This document shows, piece after piece, positions 56,205 to 64,000 of a stretch of 64,000 nucleotides of DNA (position 1 is the first letter of the stretch; each line of letters opens with the position of its first letter). The notes below the pieces were generated by a model, which was given only the letters and a program-made list of their open reading frames with translations, did not search any database and had not been told where the DNA came from. This stretch comes from Leptotrichia sp. oral taxon 223. Lineage in GTDB: Bacteria; Fusobacteriota; Fusobacteriia; Fusobacteriales; Leptotrichiaceae. Position numbers and translations under genes: made by a program. The stretch lies in NCBI RefSeq assembly GCF_013394795.1, contig NZ_JABXYU010000001.1, forward strand, positions 806,001 to 870,000. Reading direction: 5' to 3'.

Positions 56205-58034
56205 CTATTTCTTTTCAGAAAACATAAAATCAAACTCATCATAATACAAATCCTTTGGTTTTCCATCTACTGTCTCTTCGTTAATGCTTCTTAAAGAAAT
56301 TTTATAATTAATTTTTCCTATTGTTCCAATATATTCTAAATCTTTTTGTGAAACCTCATACACTGCATCATTTGCATCCTGTAATTTTAAAGTTTTTAAT
56401 TTGGACACTATTTGCTTTACTGCATCTTCGTAATTTATTTTGGCAAGTTCTGTTCCATCTTTGCTGTTTATTGTGATTATTTTATTTTTTAAAATAATTT
56501 TATATTTTTCAGATTCATTTTCCTGATTTATCGAATCTTCATTATAAACATTTTTATAAGATATAAAGTTATCGTAACCTGCTATATCAGATATAACTTC
56601 AGCATTTTCAATATTTTTTACTTTATATGTGACAACTTTCCGTTCTTCGTAATTTTCACCATCATAACTTCTGTAATAATAATCTTTCCAAGATTCTTTC
56701 ACATCCAGTCCTTTTTCCAAATCTCCAAGAGTCGAATAAACTTCACCTTTTTCATTTTTGAAATTTAATTTCGCAATAGTGCTGTTATCAGATATGTATT
56801 GAATCGTTGTATGAATCTGGCTACCTTCTTCATCAGTCAGTTTTTGTGTAATTTTGGAAATTTTTCCATCTTTTAAAGCTCCATATTTTACAAGCATTCT
56901 TTTCAATCTTTGACTTTGGCTAAAATTACTAACATTTTTGGCACTAAGCGGAGTGTAAACTGAAATTATAAAACAGACAATTAAACTTATGAAAACTCCT
57001 GTAACATTCATTCTTCTTATGTATAAAATCATGCAGAAAAACAGCCAAAATATTGAAATTAGTACATAATAACGATTTTCAGTAATTCCATATTGATACG
57101 TTCTTTGAAAAACTGCAAATAGTGAAGCAAAAATTAAAGGTATCGAAAAATATGGAAAATATTTTTTAAAGTTCTCAAAAAATTTATCTTTCTGTGTAAA
57201 TGGTGTTATTAAAATCATAACAGCGACACTAAGTGCTGTGTACCAAAGAACAAGGTGAGAAATTAATCCTTTTGGCAAATGCATGGATATAAGAACCTTC
57301 GCCATATAAATATATAAAACACCTGTGTAAATAATAATTAACGGAATAATTACAAATTTAATCAATAAATTAAAAATAAACGGAAATTCATAATTTTCAA
57401 GATTATCATCAGATTTTTTCAATAAAGATAGAAACAATGATTCTCCAAATACTTCAACTATAAACCAGAAAAAGTACATAGATAATCTTAAAAACAAACT
57501 ATCTTTATCATAAAAATTAAAAAATAAATAATTAACTGTTATCAGTATTATTTCAATTCCACCCCAGAGAACCGCAGCAAAAATTCCTGTTATAATAAAA
57601 CTTGAAAATACTGACTGCAAATATTTTTCCTTATTTTCCTTTTTTAAAATAGGGATTAATAAAAATAAAATTATAGAAATCGGAATTAATGTAAAATAAT
57701 AAATATTGTAATAATCATTAGTTCGTAAATATTCTACATAAAAAATAATTGATATAACAAGTGTTATAAGCGAATAAATTCCTCTTACTAGCCATCTATT
57801 TTTTTTATAAAAATATTTTTCTCGAACCATTTCAAACATCGCTGTAATAAAAACACTTCCAAACAAAAGCAAATTAATTTCAATAAAATAATCAGACTCA
57901 AAACTTCTAATTTCAGCTATATACACCCCTGTAATAAAATGCAAAAAAGTTAAAATAATCGTTATCGGAAATCTCTCAAATCCACTTTTAAAATGCAAAA
58001 GCAATTTTTTCACATTTTCTCTAATTTTTTTCAT
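56205..58034 (-). CDS. DUF4153 domain membrane protein
   Basis: About 609 residues. Ten to twelve hydrophobic helices occupy the first 370 residues (FPITIILTFLHFITGVYIAE, LFRLSMYFFWFIVEVFGESL-type stretches), and a hydrophilic C-terminal domain of about 200 residues follows (GALKDGKISKITQKLTDEEG...). This is the usual DUF4153 form. The function is unknown. AGAGGTG precedes the ATG at 58034. It starts divergently from the non-coding region beyond. Confidence 0.8.
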   Translation of the reverse strand: MKKIRENVKKLLLHFKSGFERFPITIILTFLHFITGVYIAEIRSFESDYFIEINLLLFGSVFITAMFEMVREKYFYKKNRWLVRGIYSLITLVISIIFYVEYLRTNDYYNIYYFTLIPISIILFLLIPILKKENKEKYLQSVFSSFIITGIFAAVLWGGIEIILITVNYLFFNFYDKDSLFLRLSMYFFWFIVEVFGESLFLSLLKKSDDNLENYEFPFIFNLLIKFVIIPLIIIYTGVLYIYMAKVLISMHLPKGLISHLVLWYTALSVAVMILITPFTQKDKFFENFKKYFPYFSIPLIFASLFAVFQRTYQYGITENRYYVLISIFWLFFCMILYIRRMNVTGVFISLIVCFIISVYTPLSAKNVSNFSQSQRLKRMLVKYGALKDGKISKITQKLTDEEGSQIHTTIQYISDNSTIAKLNFKNEKGEVYSTLGDLEKGLDVKESWKDYYYRSYDGENYEERKVVTYKVKNIENAEVISDIAGYDNFISYKNVYNEDSINQENESEKYKIILKNKIITINSKDGTELAKINYEDAVKQIVSKLKTLKLQDANDAVYEVSQKDLEYIGTIGKINYKISLRSINEETVDGKPKDLYYDEFDFMFSEKK

Positions 58035-58367
58035 AAAAATCACCTCTTATCATATTTCAATCTCTTCTCAAAAATTAAATAATTAGAGCAAATTATTTAT
58101 TTCATAATAATAATAGCACCTTTTTATTAAAGTAAAATGAGAAAATTATTTTATTTTCTTGTTTTCTACCTCAAAAAATTCAACAAAGTTATTTTCTAAA
58201 TTTTTATTTTAGTATTATTTTTGTTAATAAATATTTTTTTTAATTTTATGTTTTTTCTTTATTTATTTTCGCAGGATTGCTCATTGCCGCAAATCCTTAT
58301 CTTGCAGTAAAGGTTTATTCTAATAATTAAACTTGTGGCAAGATTGCTACGCAATACCTATGGCTAG

Positions 58368-58449
58368 ACTACGACTTTTATTTGCCCAACTCCGAAACTC
58401 TTCCTTACAGTCGTCAAACAGTCGTAGTTGAACAAATAAAAGCTCCGTC
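58368..58449. repeat. Inverted repeat with 8-bp core and longer arms
   Basis: CTACGACTTTTATTTG (from 58369) and its near-complement ending at 58449 (CAAATAAAAG) flank about 35 bases; a second exact 8-bp pair CTACGACT/AGTCGTAG overlaps. Confidence 0.5.
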
Positions 58450-58664
58450 AATTTATGAAACTAAAAAATTATATTTTGATTATTTGAAAATACTAGATCT
58501 TATCCTTTGTTGGAAAAGTTTATAATAAATCCGTTATTTAAATAGGGTTTATTATGACTAAAACTTGGGATCAATGACGAAATATTCTATGAACTATTTC
58601 AATTAATGCAAAACTTTTTTATTATTTATCTTAATCAATTAAATATTGTAATTGAATTAAAAAT

Positions 58665-58720
58665 GCTTAGACGAGCCAGGGATAGTGCATAGCACTTTCG
58701 CTATTATCTTGAGCATGCCA
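58665..58720. other. Structured island, possible small RNA or repeat
   Basis: On the minus strand ATAGC-GAAAGT-GCTAT and AGTGC-TAT-GCACT are alternative hairpins sharing bases. Part of it (CCTGGCTCGTCTAAGC) loosely resembles CTATGGCTAGACTACG at 58358 in the other orientation. Confidence 0.35.
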
Positions 58721-58766
58721 TTATTTAAATATGTTAAAATAACTGTTATTGCGAAATAAAGGGAAA

Positions 58767-58793
58767 TGGCGATTGATTTCCCTTGCTTAAAAA
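58767..58793. terminator. Hairpin AAGGGAAAT/ATTTCCCTT
   Basis: A nine-base stem with an eight-base loop about 150 bases before the ComEA-like gene. T-run is weak. Confidence 0.4.
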
Positions 58794-58848
58794 AATGATA
58801 AAATTTAAATTTTAATTTTTTTATCTATCAAATAACAAATCAATGTGG

Positions 58849-58854
58849 TATAAT
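58849..58854 (+). promoter_or_regulatory. Extended -10 promoter for the ComEA-like gene
   Basis: TGTGGTATAAT is an extended -10 element; no good -35 is present, which extended -10 promoters can do without. Confidence 0.5.
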
Positions 58855-58936
58855 TTGTCATAAAATATAAGTTATTTTATTTAAGTGGCAGATTTTCAAA
58901 AATTGTTAAATAAAATGATCAAAAGGGGGATTATTT

Positions 58937-59518
58937 ATGAAAATAAAATATGTCATTATTTTTATAATGCTGTTAATTGGGGGAAATTTTTTAAGACTTT
59001 TAATTGAGGATAAAAATATTCCTGAAATTGAGATTAGTAAGGAAAAAAATTATAAAAAAAATAAGGCTAAAAAAGATGCTGATTTGACAAAAAGTAACGT
59101 AAAATTCGATATTAATAATGTTGAGTACAAGGATTTGCTAAAATTGGGGATTAATAAGAATAAGGCTGAAAAATTTGTGAAATATCGGGATGAAGTTGGG
59201 ATTATTAAAGATATTAACGAAGTGAAAAATATTTCAGGATTTGGAAAAACTGGATTAGAAACTGCACAAAAATTTTTATTTGTGGATAATGAAAAAATCC
59301 AAAATCCAAACCAAAATTATGGACGTGAAATTACAAAATACAGCATTAACAAGTTAAATGGAAAAGAATTAAAAAAAATAGGATTTACAAATAAGGAAAT
59401 AAAAAAATTACTTCCTGAAATTGAAAAAAGTAACATAAGATCAAATGTGGATTTGGAAAAGATTATTGGAAAAGAGCGTTATGCAGAAATTGAAGATAAA
59501 ATAAAATTTATGGAATAA
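58937..59518 (+). CDS. ComEA-like helix-hairpin-helix protein
   Basis: 193 residues: an N-terminal hydrophobic anchor (YVIIFIMLLIGGNFLRLL), a Lys-rich linker, then a helix-hairpin-helix pair (FDINNVEYKDLLKLGINKNK, KDINEVKNISGFGKTGLETA) like the DNA-binding domain of ComEA. A second degenerate repeat follows (YSINKLNGKELKKIGFTNKE). In competent bacteria ComEA binds incoming DNA at the membrane. AAAAGGGGG precedes the start. No other competence gene is in this window. Confidence 0.8.
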   Translation: MKIKYVIIFIMLLIGGNFLRLLIEDKNIPEIEISKEKNYKKNKAKKDADLTKSNVKFDINNVEYKDLLKLGINKNKAEKFVKYRDEVGIIKDINEVKNISGFGKTGLETAQKFLFVDNEKIQNPNQNYGREITKYSINKLNGKELKKIGFTNKEIKKLLPEIEKSNIRSNVDLEKIIGKERYAEIEDKIKFME

Positions 59519-59610
59519 AAATAATGTATTAAATTTTTTAAAATCTGCTGCTTAAATAATCTAATTTATTAAAAAAATCACTTTAAAAAAAAGAGAAAGA
59601 GGATTAATTT

Positions 59611-60954
59611 ATGATAAAAAAAGTATTGATTGCAAATCGTGGGGAAATTGCAGTTAGAATTATTAGAGCCTGTAGAAATATGGGGATTATGAGTGTTGCG
59701 ATTTACTCAAAGGAGGATAAGGAGAGTCTTCATATAAAACTGGCGGATCAAAGTATCTGCATTGGGGAAGGGCCTGCAAGAAATAGCTACTTGAATAAGG
59801 AAAGCATCATTACGGCCGCCTTGAATGTGGGAGCAGATGCGATTCATCCTGGATACGGCTTTTTGTCGGAAAATTCAGAGTTTGTAAAAATGTGCGAGGA
59901 AAATGGGATAAACTTTATTGGGCCAACAGCTAAAGTTATTGATAGAATGGGAAATAAATCTCAGGCTAGAAAAACGATGATGGAGGCTGGTGTTCCAGTT
60001 GTGCCGGGAACAAAGGAGCCTGTTTATGACGTGGAGGCTGGAATGAAAGCCGCTGAAAATATCGGATATCCTGTCATGGTAAAGGCTTCTTCTGGCGGGG
60101 GCGGAAAAGGAATGCGTGTTGTAAAGGATAGGGACGGATTTGAATTTTTATTTAATGTGGCTCAGCGGGAATCAATTAATGCGTTTGGTGACGACACTAT
60201 GTACATTGAAAAATTTATAGAAGATCCGAGACACATTGAAATTCAGGTAATTGCTGATAATTTTGGCAATGTAGTGGCTCTTGGTGAAAGGGACTGCTCT
60301 GTTCAGAGAAATCATCAAAAATTAGTGGAAGAATCTCCATCTCCTGCAATTTCTGAAAAAACAAGGGAAGCTCTAAACAAATATGCGATTCTGGCGGCAA
60401 AAGCAGTAAATTACACAAACGCTGGAACAATAGAATTTATAATGGGTGCGGATGGCTCATATTATTTTATGGAAATGAATACCCGAATTCAAGTGGAGCA
60501 TGGAGTTACTGAAATGGTAACAGGAACAGATTTAATCATTGAACAGATTAGGGTGGCAATGAATGAAAAATTGAGTTTCACGCAGGAAGACATCCAGCTG
60601 CGGGGACATGCGATAGAATGCCGTATAAATGCAGAAATTCCTGAAAAAAACTTTATGCCAAGTCCTGGCAAGATAACAAACATGCACTTGCCAGATGGCA
60701 ATGGAATAAGAGTTGACACTGCTATTTACACAGGCTACACAATACCAACAGAATACGACTCAATGATTGCCAAAATTATAGTTCACGCTCCAACCCGTGA
60801 AATGGCACTCCAAAAAATGCGTTCAGCACTCAACGAAACTGTAATTTTAGGTGTGGAAACTAATCTGGACTTTCAGTATCAGATTATGAAAAACGAGGTT
60901 TTCTGTAAAGGAAAGGCAACTACAAGTTTTATTGAAAATGTGCTGCTTTATTAA
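59611..60954 (+). CDS. accC: Biotin carboxylase (acetyl-CoA carboxylase AccC type)
   Basis: 447 residues, standard length. KKVLIANRGEIAVRIIRACR, DAIHPGYGFLSENSEFVKMC, the ATP-grasp loop VMVKASSGGGGKGMRVVKD, FGDDTMYIEKFIEDPRHIEI and YFMEMNTRIQVEHGVTEMVT are all present. It carboxylates biotin on a carrier protein. No accB (biotin carrier) gene is adjacent. pxpA follows about 110 bases downstream, an association known from 5-oxoprolinase clusters with accB and accC. Its role here may therefore be 5-oxoproline-linked instead of, or besides, fatty acid synthesis. Confidence 0.94.
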   Translation: MIKKVLIANRGEIAVRIIRACRNMGIMSVAIYSKEDKESLHIKLADQSICIGEGPARNSYLNKESIITAALNVGADAIHPGYGFLSENSEFVKMCEENGINFIGPTAKVIDRMGNKSQARKTMMEAGVPVVPGTKEPVYDVEAGMKAAENIGYPVMVKASSGGGGKGMRVVKDRDGFEFLFNVAQRESINAFGDDTMYIEKFIEDPRHIEIQVIADNFGNVVALGERDCSVQRNHQKLVEESPSPAISEKTREALNKYAILAAKAVNYTNAGTIEFIMGADGSYYFMEMNTRIQVEHGVTEMVTGTDLIIEQIRVAMNEKLSFTQEDIQLRGHAIECRINAEIPEKNFMPSPGKITNMHLPDGNGIRVDTAIYTGYTIPTEYDSMIAKIIVHAPTREMALQKMRSALNETVILGVETNLDFQYQIMKNEVFCKGKATTSFIENVLLY

Positions 60955-60963
60955 AAATTTAAA

Positions 60964-61040
60964 TTATAGCAATTCCAGTCTAAAACAAGATTAGATGGCT
61001 AACTCCGCTTAGTGGATTGTGACTATAATTTATGAATTAA
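60964..61040. repeat. Intergenic element bounded by AATTATAG/CTATAATT
   Basis: An inverted pair (AAATTATAG near 60961 and CTATAATTT near 61022) brackets about 55 bases including AGCAATTCCAGTCTAAAAC. The inner sequence resembles 27110-27190 in the rplL-rpoB gap. Probably a dispersed short repeat. Confidence 0.5.
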
Positions 61041-61066
61041 ACTTAAAAAATGAAAAGAGGTAAAAT

Positions 61067-61837
61067 ATGGCTTTCAAGGTAGATTTGAACTGTGATTTGG
61101 GAGAAAGTTTTGGAAATTATAAAATTGGAGGGGATGATAAGATTATTCCACTTATTTCCAGTGCTAATGTCGCCTGCGGATTTCATGCGGGAGATCCAGT
61201 CGTTATGAAAAAAACGATAGAAATCGCTAAAAAAAATAATATTGCAATAGGAGCCCATCCTGGATTTCTGGACCTGATGGGATTTGGACGGCGTGAAATG
61301 AAAATTTCATTAGATGAAGCAAAAGCCTACGTGCTGTATCAATTAGGAGCTTTAGGGGCTTTTCGTAAAAGTGAAGGTATAAAATTGCAGCATGTGAAGC
61401 CTCATGGAGCATTGTACAATATGGCTGCAAAAGATTATGATTTGTCAAGGGCTATTTGTGAGGCTATTGCTGATTTTGACAGTTCTCTCATAATTCTTGG
61501 ACTTTCTGGAAGTGAAACTTTAAGAGCCGCAAAAGACTTGGGATTAAAATATGCAAGTGAAGTTTTTGCAGACAGGGCTTATGAGGAGGATGGAAGCCTT
61601 GTCGCACGTTCAAAAGAAGGGGCAATGATTCACGATGAAAATGAAGCGATAGAACGTGTAATAAAAATGATAAAAGAGCAAAAGGTAACTTCAATAACAG
61701 GAAAAGAAATACCAATAAAGGCTGATTCAATTTGTGTTCACGGCGATGGTGAAAAGGCTTTGCTTTTTGTAAGAAAAATACGTGAAAAATTAGAAAGTGA
61801 AGGAATTTTAATTCAAAAATTATCAGAAATTGTATAA
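61067..61837 (+). CDS. pxpA: 5-oxoprolinase subunit A (LamB/YcsF family)
   Basis: 256 residues. [60 protein letters not shown] and [20 protein letters not shown] are the family motifs. With PxpB and PxpC it hydrolyses 5-oxoproline to glutamate using ATP. Neither partner gene is adjacent in this window. AGAGGT precedes the start. It follows accC. Confidence 0.93.
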   Translation: MAFKVDLNCDLGESFGNYKIGGDDKIIPLISSANVACGFHAGDPVVMKKTIEIAKKNNIAIGAHPGFLDLMGFGRREMKISLDEAKAYVLYQLGALGAFRKSEGIKLQHVKPHGALYNMAAKDYDLSRAICEAIADFDSSLIILGLSGSETLRAAKDLGLKYASEVFADRAYEEDGSLVARSKEGAMIHDENEAIERVIKMIKEQKVTSITGKEIPIKADSICVHGDGEKALLFVRKIREKLESEGILIQKLSEIV

Positions 61838-61932
61838 TAAATTTTAGATTTTTTTTAATTCAATTGATTAAAACTGCAAATTTAAAAAATCAGAAAGGAG
61901 TTTAATTATTTTTTTGAAAAATAAAATAAAAA

Positions 61933-62808
61933 ATGAGTTTATTATCAGATATTGCAGTACCGATTGCAAAATTGGTAAATATGAAAAAATATAAGGAAAA
62001 GGATTTTTTGAATCCGAGGAGAGATACGGATTTTTTGAATAAAAAAAACTTTGACAAGTCGCTTATTACTGATGAGCAGTTTATTGACAAATACCAAGTC
62101 TTGACGGTTTTTTCAGAAGAAAGTCATAGCAGGCATATTATTTTCCTGCATGGTGGCGCTTATGTCATGCGTGCCGTCAGGGCTCATAAAAATATTATTG
62201 AAAAGTTAGTAAAAAAATTTCATTTGAAAGTTACATTCATTGACTACCCGCTTGCTCCCGAGAATACTGTTGATAAAGCACACAACACAGTAATGGACGC
62301 CTATAAGCAGATAACCGGCAAATACAAAACTGATGAATTTTATTTGTTTGGGGATTCTTCTGGCGGAGGACTTGCTCTTGCATTTTTACAAATATTGAAA
62401 AATGAGAAAGACTTGCCATTCCCAAAGAAAACTGTTCTAATGTCCCCTTGGACAGATGTTTCGATGACAAATGAGGAAATAGAGGAATTTGCAGAAAAAG
62501 ATCCTCTTTTGCCGTTAAATGGGCTAATTGTAACAGGAAAACAGTTTGCAGGGGAACTGGACGTGAAAAATCCTATGATTTCACCAATTTATGGAAATAT
62601 GGACAATCTTGGGGAAATTTTTCTAATTTTTGGGACAAATGAAATTTTGTATCCAGATTGCCTAAAATTAAGCGATATGCTGGAAGTTGCAGTTGGTACA
62701 AGCGTAAAAATAAAAATTGGGGAAAATTTGTGTCATGACTGGATTTTAGCCCCGCTCAAGGAATCAGAGGAAACTATTGATGAAATTGGAAAATTTTTTC
62801 TGAAATAA
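61933..62808 (+). CDS. Alpha/beta hydrolase, acetyl esterase/HSL-like
   Basis: 291 residues. The oxyanion motif HGGAYVMRAVRAHKN and the nucleophile elbow LFGDSSGGGLALAFLQ mark the hormone-sensitive lipase group, with Asp in ILYPDCLKLSD and His in LCHDWILAPL completing the triad. The ATG has no good ribosome site nearby; AAAGGAG lies about 35 bases upstream, before a TTG in another frame. Start uncertain. Substrate probably a short-chain ester. Confidence 0.85.
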   Translation: MSLLSDIAVPIAKLVNMKKYKEKDFLNPRRDTDFLNKKNFDKSLITDEQFIDKYQVLTVFSEESHSRHIIFLHGGAYVMRAVRAHKNIIEKLVKKFHLKVTFIDYPLAPENTVDKAHNTVMDAYKQITGKYKTDEFYLFGDSSGGGLALAFLQILKNEKDLPFPKKTVLMSPWTDVSMTNEEIEEFAEKDPLLPLNGLIVTGKQFAGELDVKNPMISPIYGNMDNLGEIFLIFGTNEILYPDCLKLSDMLEVAVGTSVKIKIGENLCHDWILAPLKESEETIDEIGKFFLK

Positions 62809-62839
62809 AAGAATATTAATAAAATAAGGAATTTTAACT

Positions 62840-63541
62840 ATGTCTGAAAAAAACAAAAAAAAGAATATTGAAAATAATGAAATCAATGAAAAAATTAACA
62901 AGGAAAAACATGATGAAATCTTGAAAATTCACAAAGAAATAAAAAAGGGAATTGAAAAAGCAATAAAAGGTTACAAAAAGGCGTGGGAAGGTACGGAAAA
63001 AGAAGTATTTGCAGAAATGGCATTTTGTATCCTGACACCTCAGTCAAAAGCAAAAAATGCGTGGCAAGCTATTTCAAATTTAGTGGAAAATGGGCTGCTT
63101 TACGAAGGAGAACCCGAAGAAATCGTTGACTTTTTAAACATTGTCAGATTTAAGAATAACAAATCCCGGTATCTGGTAGAATTACGGGAATTAATGACAA
63201 AAGATGGAAAATTGCAGCCAAAGAAAATTTTATCAGAAATTGGAGATACTTTTGAAAAAAGAAAATGGATTTTAAAAAATATTAAAGGAATGGGATTAAA
63301 AGAGGCAAATCACGTGTTGCGAAATCTTGGATTTGGAGAAAATATTGCAATTTTAGACAGACATGTTCTAAGGAATCTCAAAGCACTTAATGTAATTGAT
63401 GAAATCCCTAAAACAGTAACAGAAAAAAAATACTATGAAATCGAGGAAAAAATACGGGAATATTCAGAATTTTCAAAAATAAAAATGGACGAGCTGGACT
63501 TAGTTTTATGGTATAAGGAAGCGGGAGAAATTTTTAAATAA
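62840..63541 (+). CDS. N-glycosylase/DNA lyase (Ogg2-type)
   Basis: 233 residues. A charged, Asn/Lys-rich N-terminus precedes the helix-hairpin-helix glycosylase domain: AEMAFCILTPQSKAKNAWQA, ILKNIKGMGLKEANHVLRNL with the catalytic lysine, and ENIAILDRHVLRNLKALNVI with the catalytic aspartate. This is the pattern of archaeal-type 8-oxoguanine glycosylase Ogg2. It excises 8-oxoG and nicks the strand. It overlaps closely with the esterase gene in direction, 31 bases apart. Confidence 0.85.
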   Translation: MSEKNKKKNIENNEINEKINKEKHDEILKIHKEIKKGIEKAIKGYKKAWEGTEKEVFAEMAFCILTPQSKAKNAWQAISNLVENGLLYEGEPEEIVDFLNIVRFKNNKSRYLVELRELMTKDGKLQPKKILSEIGDTFEKRKWILKNIKGMGLKEANHVLRNLGFGENIAILDRHVLRNLKALNVIDEIPKTVTEKKYYEIEEKIREYSEFSKIKMDELDLVLWYKEAGEIFK

Positions 63542-63699
63542 ATTTGTAAATTTATAGTGATATTCTAATAAAAATGTGGTAAAATAGTATAGGAAAATTA
63601 TCGTAGAACTTAATTTTATTTAAATTTTTTCAAAGGAAAATAAGAAATAATTCAAATAAAACAATTTTTAAAAGATATATTGAAGGGAGATAGATAATT

Positions 63700-64000
63700 A
63701 TGACTTCTAATTTAAAAAAATTTAATGAAGATATAAAAAAAGGAACTAAAAAATATAACTTCACTAAAAAATCAATCCTTATCGCATTATCCGCTTTATT
63801 AATCAGTTGCGGTGGCGGTGGCGGTGGTGGAGGTGGTTCTGCATCAACAACACCAACCCCTACGCCATCACCATCACCTGATACAGGTACAAAACCTACA
63901 GCGCCGGTAACAACTAAACCAACTGTAACTGCAACAAGTTCAGTAGTAGCATGGAATGACACCACTCTTTCGTACAACAAAGATAATCCGCACAATAATT
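63700..64000 (+). CDS. Surface lipoprotein with Gly-run, start only (C-terminus outside window)
   Basis: The visible 100 residues begin MTSNLKKFNEDIKKGTKKYN, then a hydrophobic stretch ILIALSALLISC with a lipobox cysteine, a run of nine glycines, and a Pro/Thr/Ser linker (TTPTPTPSPSPDTGTKPTAP). This N-terminus is the type found on large autotransporter or surface proteins of Leptotrichia and relatives; the passenger domain is not visible. GAAGGGAG precedes the ATG. A minus-strand frame over the same bases is a shadow of the repeats. Confidence 0.75.
   Translation, partial: MTSNLKKFNEDIKKGTKKYNFTKKSILIALSALLISCGGGGGGGGGSASTTPTPTPSPSPDTGTKPTAPVTTKPTVTATSSVVAWNDTTLSYNKDNPHNN

Larger units (their letters stand above)
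58044..58936. other. Long non-coding region with several hairpins
   Basis: 893 bases without a credible gene. 58265-58460 contains less A/T-rich sequence with a series of stems (GGATTGC/GCAAATCC; ATCTTGC at 58299 with GCAAGAT at 58338; ATTGCTACGCAAT at 58343; CTACGACT at 58369 with AGTCGTAG at 58420; CTTTTATTTG..CAACT at 58377 inverted at 58426). A second structured island lies at 58665-58720. Near the end are a third hairpin (58767-58793) and an extended -10 promoter for the next gene. Confidence 0.6.

Noticed and set aside
58261-58460. tRNA or small gene in the non-coding region
   Set aside because: No cloverleaf with T-loop consensus and no frame with a ribosome site could be drawn.
63630-63995. 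121-residue minus-strand frame with Gly/Val/Pro runs
   Set aside because: It is the antisense of the lipoprotein Gly-run and Pro/Thr linker.

Overview
This AT-rich window carries a bacterial housekeeping segment that fits the Fusobacteriota, most likely Leptotrichia or a close relative. The reasons are the very A/T-biased codon use with Lys/Asn-rich insertions, fermentative pyruvate formate-lyase metabolism, the gene content, and a lipoprotein with a Gly-run after its lipobox at the right edge. The genus is an inference from composition and family resemblance, not from a database search. Most genes from 1 to 40.9 kb lie on the minus strand.

Layout. 1-5.5 kb (minus): a YihY/BrkB membrane protein cut by the window edge, the thiI/cysteine desulfurase pair for sulfur transfer to tRNA, and sppA. 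5.7-10.1 kb (plus): a Sel1/TPR protein with a frameshift, an ACT-domain protein with its DUF711 partner, an orphan CbiT-like methyltransferase, and a decayed beta-hydroxyacid dehydrogenase flanked by a duplicated piece of the cbiT 3' end. 10.4-13.5 kb (minus): a secreted unknown protein, an Nramp-fold transporter that lacks the usual metal ligands, and a Nif3-like protein. 13.5-18.5 kb (minus): a divergent sigma-factor paralog, rpoD, dnaG without zinc ligands, rpoZ and gmk. 18.6-31.6 kb (minus): rpoC (one frameshift), a small secreted protein, rpoB, rplL, rplJ with an L10-type leader, rplA, rplK, nusG, secE, tRNA-Trp and rpmG, the classic transcription/translation block read backwards.

31.7-41 kb (minus): glycogen phosphorylase, RNase P RNA, a two-subunit transketolase, a MelB-type transporter, an alpha/beta hydrolase and tmcAL. 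41-51.4 kb: a glutamine amidotransferase-like protein and a secreted 2H phosphoesterase (plus), then pflA/pflB, an unrecognised 490-residue protein, a HemZ-like radical SAM protein and uppP (minus), then sfsA (plus). 51.4-58 kb (minus): a YdcF-like protein, a DeoR regulator, an aldolase remnant, deoC, a TPR membrane protein, a flavodoxin-fold oxidoreductase and a DUF4153 membrane protein. 58-58.9 kb is a long non-coding stretch with several hairpins. 58.9-64 kb (plus): a ComEA-like protein, accC, pxpA, an esterase, an Ogg2-type DNA glycosylase and the start of a surface lipoprotein.

Points that stand out are the tandem, diverged copy of the primary sigma factor; loss of all four zinc ligands in primase; a signal-peptide protein inserted between rpoB and rpoC; an eight-codon leader ORF with the only good ribosome site in front of deoC; and several single-base frameshifts in homopolymers, including one in essential rpoC, which suggests some sequencing error in this assembly. 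I did not find CRISPR arrays, intact insertion sequences, prophage genes or rRNA.
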